Below are positions 1 to 11,308 of a stretch of DNA of 64,000 nucleotides, piece after piece; within the stretch, counting starts at the first letter, position 1, and each line of letters starts with the position of its first letter. Made by a program: the position numbers and the translations under genes. The notes below the pieces were generated by a model. The model did no database searches and was not told the DNA's origin. It saw only the letters and a list, made by a program, of their open reading frames with translations. Source of the stretch: Thinopyrum elongatum (lineage: Eukaryota > Streptophyta > Magnoliopsida > Poales > Poaceae); assembly GCA_011799875.1 (NCBI GenBank), contig CM022299.1, forward strand, positions 217,309,018 to 217,373,017, read 5' to 3'.

Positions 1-20
1 CCAGGCAGCAACGGTGGCTC

Positions 21-1400
21 GTGCGGCTGGTCGTGCGGGACAGGCCACCCTCACGGTGCAATCCCCACCACGGCAAGCCGCCCGGGAGCCGCAAAACCAA
101 GTACCCGATGATGTCTCGATGGCCTCGTCAGATCCTCGAGCGGGTCAAGGCCGACAGCATGCCCTGGAGGGTAGGCGAGGGGAAGGCACGCGCGTCATCG
201 ACGAGCGGCACCACGACAACCCCCACCGGTCCAATGGGTGCGATGGCCCCGACGTCGACGAGCTCGCGCTCGGAGATGGCAGTTGCCTGCCTTTCGAGGT
301 TGGGTGCCCTGCCTTCACTCGTGAGCCGACAAGTCCGTTGGCCATCCACTCGCATGTTCAAGCCAGAGATACCCGAGAAGTATGATGGGAGACTAAACCC
401 GACAGAGTTCTTGAGCATCTACACCACCGCTGTTCAAGCTGCCGGGGGAAGAGATGAGAAGGTGTTTGCTAACTACTTCCCTTTGGCCCTCAAGTCAAAT
501 GTGAGGTCTTGGCTGATGCACCTGCCGGAGAACTCCATTTCGACCTGGGCTGACCTGTGCCACGAGTTCATTGGTGCCTTCACGGGCGACCATCAAGAAC
601 CAGGGCGGCCCAGCGACTTGTAGCTTCTCGAGCAGAAAGAGGGAGAAACTCTACGGAAGTACTTGCAGAGATTCAGCCGAGTCCACAGAAATATCCCAGA
701 TATCCACCCAGCTGCCGTGATAGCTGCCTTCCAATCCAACGTGCACAATCGCAGGATACGTTCCAAGATGAACGTTCCGTTGCCCAAGACTGTGAAGGAG
801 ATCTACACTTTGGTAGACAAATGTGCTCGGGTGGAGGAGGGGAGGAAACTTCCTGGAGAGGAAGATTGCGTCGACATCGACTCAGAAGATGATGACGAAA
901 CCATCAGTAAGAAGAAGAAGAACAAGAAGCACAAGGATAAGACAGTGATGACTATTGAGGGGTCAAGCACGCCTAGTACCGGCAAGAAGGCCAAGGTTGA
1001 AGCCCCCGGCAAGGAGGCTACCGCATGCGCTGACTGCCGGGAGGCGGCGGCTGCCGAGAAAGCTGGGAAAAGTGATGGACCGTACTGTAAGATTCATCGG
1101 ACCAAGGGCCATGATCTCCAGGAGTGTCATCAGGTTGAGCAGCTCGTCAAGAGGCAGAAGGCTGAGTATGAGAAGCGCGATAAGGAAAAAGGTCAGAATG
1201 GCGCTGGCGGGAAGGGCCGGGGTGGTGAAGCAAATCGCCCCGTCAAGGCTCCTCGGAACCAAGGGGAACCCGCCAAAGGCCGAGAGAAGGAGGATTGCAG
1301 TAATGAGAGTGATGGAGGGAATGAAGAGGAAACCAGAGAGCAGGAATTCCAGAAGGCCACTGACGCCCTGTGCATTGACGGGGGTGCATCTTTGCAATCC
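21..1400 (+). pseudogene. gag of element W (capsid and nucleocapsid), one in-frame stop
   Basis: Encodes the structural Gag polyprotein. The retrotransposon gag core is clear at about 355-760: FKPEIPEKYDG, then a WLMHLPENSI-type stretch and LRKYLQRF. A lysine-rich stretch follows near 900-950, and then one zinc-knuckle-like motif, CKIHRTKGHDLQEC, near 1085. The frame is open on both sides of a single TAG at 621-623 (after SDL), where related elements normally have a sense codon, so I treat the two halves as one decayed gene. The start is uncertain; the first methionine in frame is at 21 but the real N-terminus may lie upstream. It runs without a break into the protease segment. Confidence 0.85.
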
Positions 1401-2210
1401 TCTCACCGCCAACTTAAACAGTGGGCGCGTGAAGTCAATGTCATGGAGCCAGCGGCAGATTCTCAGAAGCCACTCAGGTGGTCACGCACGCCCATCATCT
1501 TTGATGAAGATGACCACCCCGACTGCATTACTGTGGTAGGGTGCTTGCCGTTGTTGATCTCACAAACAATTCGCAACCTCAAGGTCACAAAGATGCTGGT
1601 TGACGGTGGGGCCGGGTTGAATCTGACTTCCCCAGAGGTTATCAGCAGACTCCAGATAGCAGAGGAAGAACTTAAGGCCACAGGCACGTTTCAAGGAGTC
1701 AATCCCGGCAGGAGCTGTCCTAAGGGAAGGGTTACGTTGCCAGTGACATTTGGAGGAGAATTGAACTACAAGACTGAGAAAGTAGTGTTTGATGTGGTTG
1801 ACCTCCCCCTGCCGTACAACGGGATCCTTGGGCGCCCGACCCTGGCCAAATTCATGGCAGCATCCCACTATGCCTACAACACCTTGAAGATGCCAGGGCC
1901 GATGGGCGTCATTTCCATTCCGTCGGACAAGAAAGATGCAATAATTTGCGTGGATAAGATGTACCGGGACGCGGTCGCGGCCGATGTCGCGGAAGCCACA
2001 GTTCCCGCCAAGGAAAAGCATAGCAGAGGCACTGGCAAGGAATCCGGGAAGCGTACCTCTGTGGAATGTGCCGCGCACGTTGATGACACGCCAGAGAGTT
2101 CCAAAAGCAAGAGATCCAAGGCTGCTCCACCCCAGGTGAAAAAGGTCACGGCAGGGCTGGCTGGCACTGATGGTACTTTCACTATCAGCGCCACCCTTGA
2201 TGACAAATAG
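1401..2210 (+). pseudogene. Aspartic protease domain of element W
   Basis: This part of the polyprotein holds a retropepsin-like motif, MLVDGGAGLNL, near 1594-1626, in which DGG replaces the usual DTG/DSG, as is common in plant Gypsy elements. Downstream are the flap and second-half signatures LPYNGILGRP and KFMAASHYAYNTLKMPG (about 1810-1895). It would cleave the Gag-Pol polyprotein. The frame is shared with gag, and ends at a TAG at 2208-2210 directly before the reverse transcriptase N-terminus; the same frame continues beyond that stop. Confidence 0.85.
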
Positions 2211-3250
2211 GAAAGCGCGCTCATTGCCTTCCTGTGGGCGAATATCGATGTGTTTGCCTGGCAACCATCTGATATCCCCGGTGTTTCCAGGGAGGTAATC
2301 GAGCACCACCTTGCTGTCTGCCCACATGCCCGGCCCGTCAAGCAGAAGGTTCGGAAGCAGGCCTTGGAGCGGCAGCAGTTTATTTGCGAGGAAATTAAGT
2401 AACTTGAAGCCGCTGGTTTGGTCAGAGGAGTACTGCATCCAACATGGTTAGCAAACCCAGTGGTTGTGCGCAAGGCTAATGGAAAATGGAGGCTTTGCAT
2501 AGATCTTAAGGATCTGAACAAGGCATGCCCAAAGGACCCATTTCCCTTGCCGCGCATCGACCAGATCGTGGATTCTACTTCAGGATGTGAGTTGCTCTCT
2601 TTTCTGGATGCATACTCTAGATACCATCAGATTTTTATGTCCAAGGAAGATGAAGAAAAGACCTCATTCATCTCCCCATGCGGCACGTACTGCTTTGTGC
2701 GCATGCCTTTCGGGTTGAATAGAGCCGGGTCCACTTTTGCAAGAGCAGTCTAGATTGGCTTTGAACCACAGTTGCACAGGAACATTGAAGCCTATATGGA
2801 TGATATTGTGGTCAAGACAAAGGATAGATCAACCCTCATCCAGGATTTAGAAGATACATCTGCTAATCTGCGCAAGATCAACTTGAAACAGAATCCAAAG
2901 AAGTGCGTGTTTGTTGTTCCCTCTGGCAAGCTACTTGGTTTCTTTGTGTCCCACCGTGGGATAGAGGCCAACCCCGATAAGATCAAGGCTATTGAGCAGA
3001 TACAGGCACCCAAGACAGTTAAGGATGTGAGGCGTTTGACAGGATGCATTGCTGCGCTTAGCAGATTCATCTCCAAGTCTGCCGAGCGCACCTTGCCGTT
3101 CTTCAAGATTTTGAAGAGGGTAGGACCCATGAAGTGGACCCCCGAAAGCAGATGCAGCACTACAGGATTTGAAGGCCTGCTTGTCTACAATGCCTACTTT
3201 GGTCGCACCCAAACCACAAGAGCCGTTGCTGCTATATATGGCAGCAACTA
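2211..3250 (+). pseudogene. Reverse transcriptase domain of element W, in-frame stops and a frameshift
   Basis: RNA-dependent DNA polymerase segment. In order: WQPSDIPGVSREVIEHHL (near 2260), WRLCIDLKDLNKACPKDPFP (near 2490), FVRMPFGLNRAGSTFARAV (near 2695) and the catalytic AYMDDIVVKTK box at about 2791-2822, with the active-site aspartates intact. LLGFFVSHRGIEANP and the connection-type RLTGCIAALSRFI follow. Stops interrupt the single frame at 2208 (TAG), 2400 (TAA) and 2751 (TAG). One extra base near 3141 shifts the frame just after PMKWTPE, and the sequence continues in the next frame. Confidence 0.9.
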
Positions 3251-3875
3251 ATCAAGTGGTCAGTGCGGCCCTAGTAGCGCAGCGGGAAGTAGAAGAAGCA
3301 GCCACCTCAGCAAGTGTCCCGCCCGAGGAAGAGGAAGAGAGCGGCCCGGCAAGGCCAGATATGGATCAGGACGAAGAGGAGCACGATAGCGAAAGCAACC
3401 CCAAGGACATGGCAAGGAAGAAGGTGGTGCAGCACCCGGTATACTTCGTCAGCTCACTGTTGCAGGGAGCTAGATCCAGGTATTCTGGCGTGCAAAAATT
3501 GATATTTGGCCTTGTCATGGCCTCAAGGAAACTGCGCCATTACTTCCAAGCCCATGAGATCATGGTTGTCACCCGCTTCCCATTGCAAAGGACACTTCGA
3601 AACCCAGAGGCGACCGGCAGGATAGTGGAGTGGGCATTGGAGTTATCCAGCTTTGGCCTAAAGTTTGAAAGCACATCAACAATCCAGAGCAAGGCATTGG
3701 CAGAGTTTATTGCAGAATGGGCGCCAACCCCTGATGAAGAAGTATAGGAAACAGTTATCCCCGGCAAGGAAGCGCCCCAAGAATGGATCATGTATTTCTA
3801 TGGTGCCTTCTCCCTACAAGGTGCAGGGGCTGGCGTGCTTCTCGTTGCTCCCACTGGAGAGCACCTGAGGTACGT
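3251..3875 (+). pseudogene. RNase H region of element W, first part
   Basis: Continues the pol polyprotein in the shifted frame: HPVYFVSSLLQGARSRY, then ASRKLRHYFQ and the linker ALAEFIAEWAP. After a TAG at 3745-3747 it enters the additional (archaeal-type) RNase H of the Tat lineage: WIMYFYGAFSLQGAGAGVLL. The first catalytic aspartate expected in YFDG is tyrosine here (YFYG), so the domain should be inactive. The acidic stretch near 3310-3400 (EEEEESGPARPDMDQDEEEH) is a family-variable insert. The domain is cut at 3875 by a solo LTR and resumes at 5464. Confidence 0.85.
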
Positions 3876-5458
3876 TGATACGTCTCCAACATATCTATAA
3901 TTTTTTATTGTTCCATGCTATTATATTATCTGTTTTGGATGTTTTATATGCATTAATATGCTATTTTATATTATTTTTGGGACTAACCTATTAACCTAGA
4001 GCCCAGTGCCAATTTTTGTTTTTTCCTTGTTTTTGAGTTTCACAGAAAAGGAATACCAAACTGAGTCCAAACGGAATAAAACTTTTGCGATGATTTTTCT
4101 TGGACCAGAAGGAAACCAGGAGACTTGGAGATGAAGTCGGAGGAGCTACGAGGTGGCCACAAGGATGGAGGGCGCGCGCCCCACCCTTGTGGGCCCCTCG
4201 TGCACCTCCTGACCTAATTCTTTCACCTATATATACTCATATATCCCCAAACTAACAGGGGCATCCACGAAAAGACTTTTCCACCACCACAACCTTCTGT
4301 ACCCGTGAGATCCCATCTAGGGACCTTTTCCGGCACCCTGCTGGAGGGGGATTCGATCACGGAGGGCTTCTACATCAACACCATTGCCCTTTCGATGAAG
4401 CGTGAGTAGTTTACCATAGACCTACGGGTCCATAGCTAGTATCTAGACGGCTTCTTCTCTCTCTTTGATTCTCAATACCATGTTCTCCACGATGTTCTTG
4501 GAGATCTATTCGATGTAATACTTTTTTGCGGTGTGTTTGCCGAGATCCGATGAATTGTGGATTTATGATCAGCTTATCTATGAATATTATTTGAATCTTC
4601 TCTGAATTCTTATATGCATGATTTGATATCTTTGTAATTCTCTTTGAACTATCGGTTTGGTTTGGCCAACTAGATTGGTTTTTATTGCAATGGGAGAAGT
4701 GCTTAGCTTTGGGTTCAATCTTACGGTGTCCTTTCCCAGTGACAGTAGGGGTAGCAAGGCACATATTGTATTGTTGCCATTGAGGATAAAAAGATGGGGT
4801 TTTTATCATATTGCTTGAGTTAATTCCTCTACATCATGTCATCTTACTTAATGCGTTACTCCGTTCTTTATGAACTTAATACTCTAGATGCATGCTGGAT
4901 AGCGGTTGATGTGTGGAGTAATAGTAGTAGATGCAGAATCGTTTCGGTCTACTTGACACAGACGTGATGCCTATATTCATGATCATTGCCTTAGATATCG
5001 TCATAACTTTGCGCATTTCTATCAATTGCTCGGCAGTAATTTGTTCACCCACCGTATTATTTTCTATCTTGAGAGAAGCCTCTAGTGAAACCTATGGCCC
5101 CCGGGTCTATTTTCCATTATATAATCTTCTACTTTTCATCATACAAGTTTCCGATCTACTATTTTGCAATCTTTTACTTTCCGATCTATAAAACAAAAAT
5201 ACCAAAAATATTAACTTTATTGTTTATCTATCTCTATCAGATCTCACTTTTGCAAATAACCGTGAAGGGATTGACAACCCATTTTATCGCGTTGGGTGCA
5301 AGTTGTTTGATTGTTTGTGCAGGTATTCGGTGATTTGTGCATTGTCTCCTACTGGATTGATACCTTGGTTCTCAAACTGAGGGAAATACTTATCTCTACT
5401 TTGCTGCATCACCCTTTCCTCTTCAAAGGAAAAACCAACGCAAGCTCAAGAAGTAGCA
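3876..5458 (+). mobile_element. Solo LTR (H family) inside the RNase H of element W
   Basis: Starts TGATACGTCTCC and ends AAGAAGTAGCA. It is flanked by a perfect five-base duplication TACGT at 3871-3875 and 5459-5463. Its 1583 bp match the length of the H 5' LTR (36520-38098, 1579 bp, opposite strand), and its start and end match that LTR's ends in reverse complement. There is no internal domain, so recombination between two LTRs has removed the rest of the element. Joining the W sequence across it restores the RNase H reading. A TATA-like TATATATAC lies near 4228. ORFs within it, on either strand, have no recognisable domain. Confidence 0.95.
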
Positions 5459-5463
5459 TACGT

Positions 5464-5995
5464 CATCCATATGCACTTTCCCTGAGAGGAGGCGACCAAC
5501 AATACAGCAGAATATGAAGGGCTTCTTGCCGGGCTCAAGATTGCTACAGAGTTGGGAATCAAGAAGCTGATCATTCGAGGAGATTCACAACTGGAGGTTA
5601 GACAAGTTAACAAGGATTACCAAAGCCCATTGATGGAGGCATACGTCGAGGAAGTGAGAAGATTGGAGGAGCGCTTTGACGGGTTGCAAACAGAGCACGT
5701 ACCCCGTGCGGAAAACATCATTTATCACCTGTCGAAGTGCGCTACGCAGAAGCTTCCTGTGGAACCAGGAACTTTTGTTCTCCATCTTACTCAGCCCTCC
5801 GTATCCCCGACAACAATGGCCCGAAAGAGGAGGAAATTGGACTCCGGTAAGCCTCTCCCGGTAGAGCCTTTCGGGCTCCTGGCAGGGACCTTGCCGGAAA
5901 CAACTCCCCTTCGATTGCCGGGCTGCACCCTCCTGCCGGGCCACTGGTCCCCACGGTCGAGGTATGCGCCCCCACGAATGAGGAGGTGCCGCTAG
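5464..5995 (+). pseudogene. RNase H region of element W, second part
   Basis: Resumes the Tat-type RNase H after the solo LTR: NNTAEYEGLLAGLKIATELG at about 5496-5555, then the GDSQL motif (near 5578), VRQVNKDYQSP and the HVPRAEN motif (near 5698-5718). GDSQL and the HxPRxxN motif hold catalytic residues of this RNase H type. A small frame disturbance near 5480 separates it from the first part. The tail (about 5760-5995) is a proline-rich linker towards integrase with no further domain. Confidence 0.85.
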
Positions 5996-6099
5996 TCCTC
6001 GTTGCTGAGCCTCAGGCTCCAACTTGGGCAAGGCACATAGTCCATTTCCTCCAAACCGGAGAACTTCCCGAAGAGCAAGAAGAAGCTGAAAGAGTAGCC

Positions 6100-7257
6100 C
6101 GGAGGGCCAGTATGTATTAGTTTGTCGATGACACACCGTACAGAAGAAGGCCCAACGGTGTGAAATTGAAGTGCATTTGCTGGGAAGGAGGAAAGGAACT
6201 GCTGGCAGAGATACACAAAGGCATGTGCGGCTCCCACATTGGATCAAGGGCTTTGGTTGGGAAAGCATTCCGGCAAGGATTCTATTGGCCCACGGCCCTA
6301 CAAGATGCAGTTGAGCTCGTCACCAAGTGTGAAGCCTGTAAGTTCCATTCCAAGAATATCCATCTGCCTGCCCAAGCACTCCAAACAATCCCTTTGTCAT
6401 GGCCGTTTTTGGTCTGGGGGCTCGATATCCTCGGCCCTTTCCCCCAAGCTGCCGGGGGCTTTGAATTCTTGTTCGTTGCAATCGACAAGTTTACAAAGTG
6501 GCCGGAAGTAGATGCCGTGAGAAAGGTGACTGCTCAGTCAGCTATCAAGTTCTTGAAAGGATTGGTGTGCCACTTCGGGGTCCCTGCCCGGATCATCACC
6601 GACAACGGCACCCAGTTGAAGAGCCGCACCTTCATGCAATATGTTCATGCCCTCGGAAGCAAGATCTCATTTGCCTGTCGCACATCACAGAAGCAATGGA
6701 CAAGCTGAGAGGGTGAAAGCTGAAGTGCTGCAAGGACTCAAGACAAGAACATTTGATAAGCTGCGGAAGCACGGCAGGCAATGGATCAATGAGCTGCCGG
6801 TGGTTATTTGGTCCCTCAGAACGACACCAAACCGAGCTACCCGACAGACTCCCTTCTCCCTAGTCTATGGGGCAGAAGCAGTTATCCCCACGGAACTCAT
6901 TTACGGGTCTCCTCGAGTGCTTGCCTATGATGAAGTAGTGCAGGAACAGCACATGCGTGACGATGTCGTGCTTTTCGAGGAGAACCGTCTCTGGGCTGCT
7001 ACGCGTGTTGCACACTATCAGCAAGCCCTGAGTCGCTATCATACCACAGGGTTCATGCCCGGTGTTTTGAGGAAGGCGACCTTGTCCTTAGGCGTGTTCA
7101 GTCCGCCAAGGGTACAAACATGCTGTCGCCAAAGTGGGAAGGCCCTTACCGGGTAGTACGAGTCACCAGACCTGGCGTAGTCCGTCTGCAGACCGGAGAT
7201 TGCATTCAATTGCAAAACTCATGGAATATTCAGCATCTCCGCAAGTTCTACCCGTAA
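6100..7257 (+). pseudogene. Integrase of element W
   Basis: Catalyses insertion of the element cDNA. The zinc-binding H2C2 N-terminal domain is visible as HKGMCGSHIG ... CEACKFHSK (6214-6350). The catalytic core follows: WGLDILGPFP (Asp, near 6418), then FGVPARIITDNGTQL (second Asp, near 6576). After a frameshift near 6680 come NGQAERVKAEVLQGLKTRTF and LPVVIWSLRTTPNRATRQTP. The C-terminal part reads KWEGPYRVVRVTRPG and ends NSWNIQHLRKFYP before TAA at 7255-7257. A TAG near 6118 lies just upstream of the N-terminal domain. All motifs are present, but at least two frameshifts and the stop make it non-functional. Confidence 0.9.
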
Positions 7258-9255
7258 GGCACGGCTGTTGGGCCCTGCCTGGCAGCCACCCTTTTGTACA
7301 GGCCTTGCCTCAACTGCATGTAACCCCTTGTACAAAGCCAGGCACAGACCCTGAGCAACAGAGAAATAAATGAAGCGCTCGGGGCCCCCAACAAGTTGCA
7401 CGCATGCATAAGCATATCATAAGCATCGCATGATTCATGTAGATAGGTTGCATGATCATGTAGATAGATTGCATCTGGCATCATCTTCATTTGCATAAAC
7501 TGCAGGCTCCTACCGTGGACTTAGTCCTGGGAAGAGGATGCGAAGACAAGCCAGCACTGCGGTCTCCGGCAAGCCAAACAGATAAGTTCCATCTCTTATC
7601 CATACATGTTCCGTGAGTAGGACTTGTGCAGATGAAAACCTCGCCGTCTCGGAAACAAAGGTGCTCCCGTCTACTGACACGAACGCTGCTTCGGTCAGGA
7701 TGGTCATAGTGGCCTTTGGCTGAAAGGGCTTGGCGGGGGGCTGGTCTCTCCCAATGGGTTCTACGCCCGGCAGGCTCAGTCTCATGGCAGTAGTCCTATG
7801 GGGTGCCGACAAGGTAGCTTACCGGGATCTACTTGTTTACGTGAAAGTATGGAGGTGTTTCACCTCTGCATGGGTATCGTACATGCACAAGTGCCCGACA
7901 AAGCTTATCTTTTTCATTAATATTCTGATCAACAAGTACAAATCTCATGGAACATAAACATGGACACAAGAGATTACATTATTTGAACTAAAATTTGGCA
8001 AGTGCCTACAGATTTAAGATTAAAAAAAGATAAGTGCCCCGTGATGCCTTTGCCCTTGTCCATCTCCTTCAGGAAAACACAGGAAGGAACGAAGAAGGCC
8101 GAAGGCAGGCCTGGCTGGGACTCGGCGCCTCCCCAGGATCAGGAGAACACCGTCAACGGGCTAAGAGGAAGAAACCGAAGGGCAGGCGCGGGCGGTGGCA
8201 CTGCCGGGAACCCAGACGGAGTCATCGGCAAACATGACTCGTCGGAACGTTCGCCCCCGTTCTTGACGCATCGTGGGTTGCCACCACTTTCTGCACCACC
8301 GTCGCCCAAAGCTCCCGCCACGCCCATCGATGCGAACGCCGCGCTCCCTAAGAGACCCCACAAAGAGCATGGACATCCCCGACGGCCCGGCAATACGAAG
8401 ACCCCGCCCGTTAAGGAAGCATGCACAAGGACTAGATGCTCTCCCATGCACCGGACGGGCGGAGTACGGGGAGATAGGGTCCGCCCTCACCAATGGCGAA
8501 CCATTTTTGCAACCTCCCTCCAACGCCGCAGGAAAAGGGGGGATAGGCCATAATCAACTACCACACCTTCTGCCCATTATGGGCCTCGGCATGGTGTCGT
8601 TTGCGTCACCTCTCACTGAAGTTGAAGCCACGGGCGACCCGGCGACGAGCACACCAGAGTCGCCACCTCCGGTGCTACCGCCACGCCGCCCGAGCGCCCC
8701 CATGGGGATCACACGAAACTCCAAGCTAAGGCCCGGGGCCTAGCCCCGGGCTCTTCCTTTCAGCATACCCAGAAGAAGCAAAAGGCGGAGGAGGAGAGGA
8801 ATGTGGATGAATGCCTCCGCTCCTCCCCTGCTCCTCCTTTTATAGGCGAGCTGGGGGTGGGGCCTGATTCCCCGACGAGTACCCGCCGTCCTCCTCCGCC
8901 AATCCAAGAAGATTGAGCCCCTGCATTGATGCTCTCCCACACCACGTGCCTCCATCACTTACCCCACTCAATGCATGCGGCATACGTGGCTAAGGATAAG
9001 GGCACGGTGGGAAGAGTGAATTGGTAGTTACCCGCCCGTGCGTTAAAGTCATTCACGGGCCATTACAAGAATGGCCCCACCACAATTAGTGTTGCACGAC
9101 GCGCGGGAAAACCGAAAACTGGCCCAAGCTCGGGTTAATGAAGAAGCAAAGAATATCTCAAAGGGCGGATCCGCCCTTACATTTCTGCCTGTGCACTGGT
9201 TAGGGCCTACCCCGACGACACCCAGCGGCACGTTCGTGCCAGGCCCGAGGGCTCC
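7258..9255 (-). other. Post-integrase region of element W with a possible antisense transcription unit
   Basis: Two kilobases between the pol stop and the 3' LTR without plus-strand coding similarity. On the minus strand a TATAAAAGG box (8836-8844) is followed by short GC-rich ORFs (for example 8161-8523, 120 residues) with no recognisable domain, and then by AT-rich sequence near 7900-8030. Element R, of the same LTR family, carries a full antisense unit in the equivalent place, so this is probably a reduced version of it (inference). The end, GGCCCGAGGGCTCC (about 9242-9255), is the polypurine-like tract before the LTR. Confidence 0.5.
8836..8844 (-). promoter_or_regulatory. TATA box on the antisense strand of element W
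   Basis: Minus-strand TATAAAAGG. It points away from the 3' LTR, into the post-integrase region, opposite to the LTR promoter. Its position agrees with an antisense transcription unit as seen in element R. Confidence 0.45.
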
Positions 9256-10161
9256 TGTCGGTGCAACAGACCCTGGGTCCATTGCACGAACTGTGCATAG
9301 GCCAGAGACAAGATTACGAGACCAAGATTAGACCAAACAAGGAGGATCAATTCTTTTGAAGGATCCAAGTGCAAGTCGAGAAGGCCAAGGTGAGCCAGAG
9401 GAATGAGACATCGCTAAGGCAAGGACCTACCTTGCCGGGCAGGCGAGCCCGGCAGGGTTGGGTTTTGCCCCGGAAGCAAGCTCCCAGATTGTCCCGGCAG
9501 GCCTGCCAGGGCTGGCGGAGGCAAGCCACTCCACCGCTCCACTTCACAAGCGACGCAAGTCAGTAATCGAAGCGATGTCGAGCTCCAAGGTGACTAAGTG
9601 GCTGCTTTCTGCCACATGGCAGCCACTTCCTATAGCAAACACCTCCATATGACACTCGTCCTGAGACGTGTCAAGCGAGCAGGCGCGAAGCTGGAAAAAC
9701 AGCCCGGCAGGTCCTGCCGGGAGAGCCATGATGTGACACTGAGCGGCGCATTTAATGCGCTCTGTCAGCCTGCAGAGTTAGATATGATAGCACTGTTACC
9801 TATCTAATCAGTGCGCAAAGACTGATTTGCCACTGTGGTGACCCCTTAATCTATAAAAGGAGGCCCATGGCAACGATAGAGAGGGTTGGACCCTCGCATA
9901 TCCATATGCGGGTAGCCACTCTCGCCCGCAGAGCGACCTTGCCGGGCGAGTGTGCTGCGTCCACCACCATTATCCACCATCAATCCGCCAAAGCAGGAGT
10001 AGGGTTTTACGCCTCACGGCGGCTCGAACCTGGGTAAAGACTGCCCGTGTGATCTCTGTCGTGCTGTGCGACGCTTCTCCACTCTTTGTGCAACATGCCC
10101 ATCCCCCCGCCGAACCAAAAGGGGCTCATGGCCCCATAGGTGGCCGTGGTTTCCCACGACA
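9256..10161 (+). repeat. 3' LTR of element W
   Basis: 906 bp, starting TGTCGGTG after a purine-rich tract and ending CCCACGACA. The terminal 80 bases (CTCTTTGTGCAACATG onward) match the reverse complement of the outer ends of both R LTRs at 13564 and 24549, which identifies the family. A TATAAAAGG box lies at 9852-9860. Confidence 0.88.
9852..9860 (+). promoter_or_regulatory. TATA box of the W LTR
   Basis: TATAAAAGG in the LTR. The same box occurs at the matching position of the R 5' LTR on the minus strand (24853-24861). Confidence 0.7.
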
Positions 10162-11308
10162 GCAAAGTTAAGATGGTATCTAAGGCAATGATCATGAATA
10201 TAGGCATCATGTCCGTGACAAGTAGACCAAAATGATTCTGCATCTACTACTATAACTCCACACATCGACCGCTATCCAGCATGCATCTAGAGTATTAAGT
10301 CCATAAGAACGGAGTAACACCTTAAGTAAGATGACATGATGTAGAGGGATAAACTCAAGCAATATGATATAAACCCCATCTTTTTATCCTTGATGGAAAC
10401 AATACAATACGTGCCTCGCTACCCCCTCTGTCACTGGGTGAGGACACCGCAAGATTGAACCCAAAACTAAGCACCTCTCCCATTGCAAAAAAAAACAATC
10501 TAGTTAGCCAAAGCAAACTGATAGTTCGAAGAGAAATACAAAGATATCTTAATCATGAATAAAAGAGTTCAGAGAAGACTCAAATAATATTCATAGATAA
10601 TCTGATCATAAATCCACAATTCATCGGATCTCGACAAACACACCGCAAAAAAGTATCACATCGAATAGATCTCCAAGAACATCGAGGAGAACATTGTATT
10701 GAAGATCAAAGAGAGAGAAGAAGCCATCTAGCTACTAGCTATGGACCCGTAGGTCTGTTGTAAACTACTCACACATCATCGGAAGGGCGGCAAGGTTGAT
10801 GTAGAAGCCCTCCATGATCGAATCCCCCTTTGGCAGATCGCCGGAAAAGGCCCCAAGATGGGATCTCACGGGAATAGAGGCTTGCGGCGGAGGAAAATTA
10901 TTTTGGGGGACGCTTCGGGTGTTGGGGGAATATTTGGGAATTTATAGTGCAAAGATTAGGGTTGGGGGACTCCCGAGGGGTCCACAAGCCAGGGGCGCCA
11001 CCCCTAGGGCGCTCCCTGAGGACTTGTGGGCTCCTCGTGACTCCTCTGGCCCCCTCTCCAAGTCCTCTGGGTGTCTTCTGGTCCAAGAAAAATCATCACG
11101 AAAGTTTTATTCCTTGGACTTCATTTGGTATTCCTTTTCTGTAAAACTCAAAAACAAGGAAAAAACAGAAACTGGCACTAGGCTCTAGGTTAATAGGTTA
11201 GTCCCAAAAATAATATAAAATAGCATATTAATGCATATAAAACATCCAAAACAGATAATATAATAGCATGGAACAATAAAAAATTATAGATACATTGGAG
11301 ACATATCA
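10162..11308 (-). repeat. 3' LTR of element H, cut by element W
   Basis: Matches 36948-38098 almost throughout and ends plus-strand ACATATCA, the reverse complement of the family start TGATA. About 430 bp of the LTR, corresponding to 36520-36947, are missing at the left, exactly where W ends (10161). This shows W inserted here rather than a random truncation. Confidence 0.9.

Larger units (their letters stand above)
1..10161 (+). mobile_element. Element W: Tat-type Gypsy LTR retrotransposon, 5' end outside the window
   Basis: The internal region encodes gag, aspartic protease, reverse transcriptase, RNase H and integrase in that order on the plus strand, which is the Gypsy order. The second RNase H domain and the long region after integrase fit the plant Tat lineage (family knowledge). 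It ends in an LTR at 9256-10161, whose final bases CCACGACA abut the broken 3' LTR of element H at 10162. The 5' LTR and primer site lie left of the window, so the duplication (expected GCAAA, 10162-10166) cannot be confirmed. A solo LTR interrupts it at 3876-5458. The LTR is of the same family as that of element R, which lies in the opposite orientation. Confidence 0.9.

Noticed and set aside
1560..2438. 292-codon minus-strand ORF opposite the W protease
   Set aside because: Shadow of the protease/reverse transcriptase frame; no domain of its own.
4411..4809. 132-codon minus-strand ORF in the solo LTR
   Set aside because: It lies within an LTR, has no recognisable domain, and the matching LTR copies (10162 and 36520) do not keep it open.
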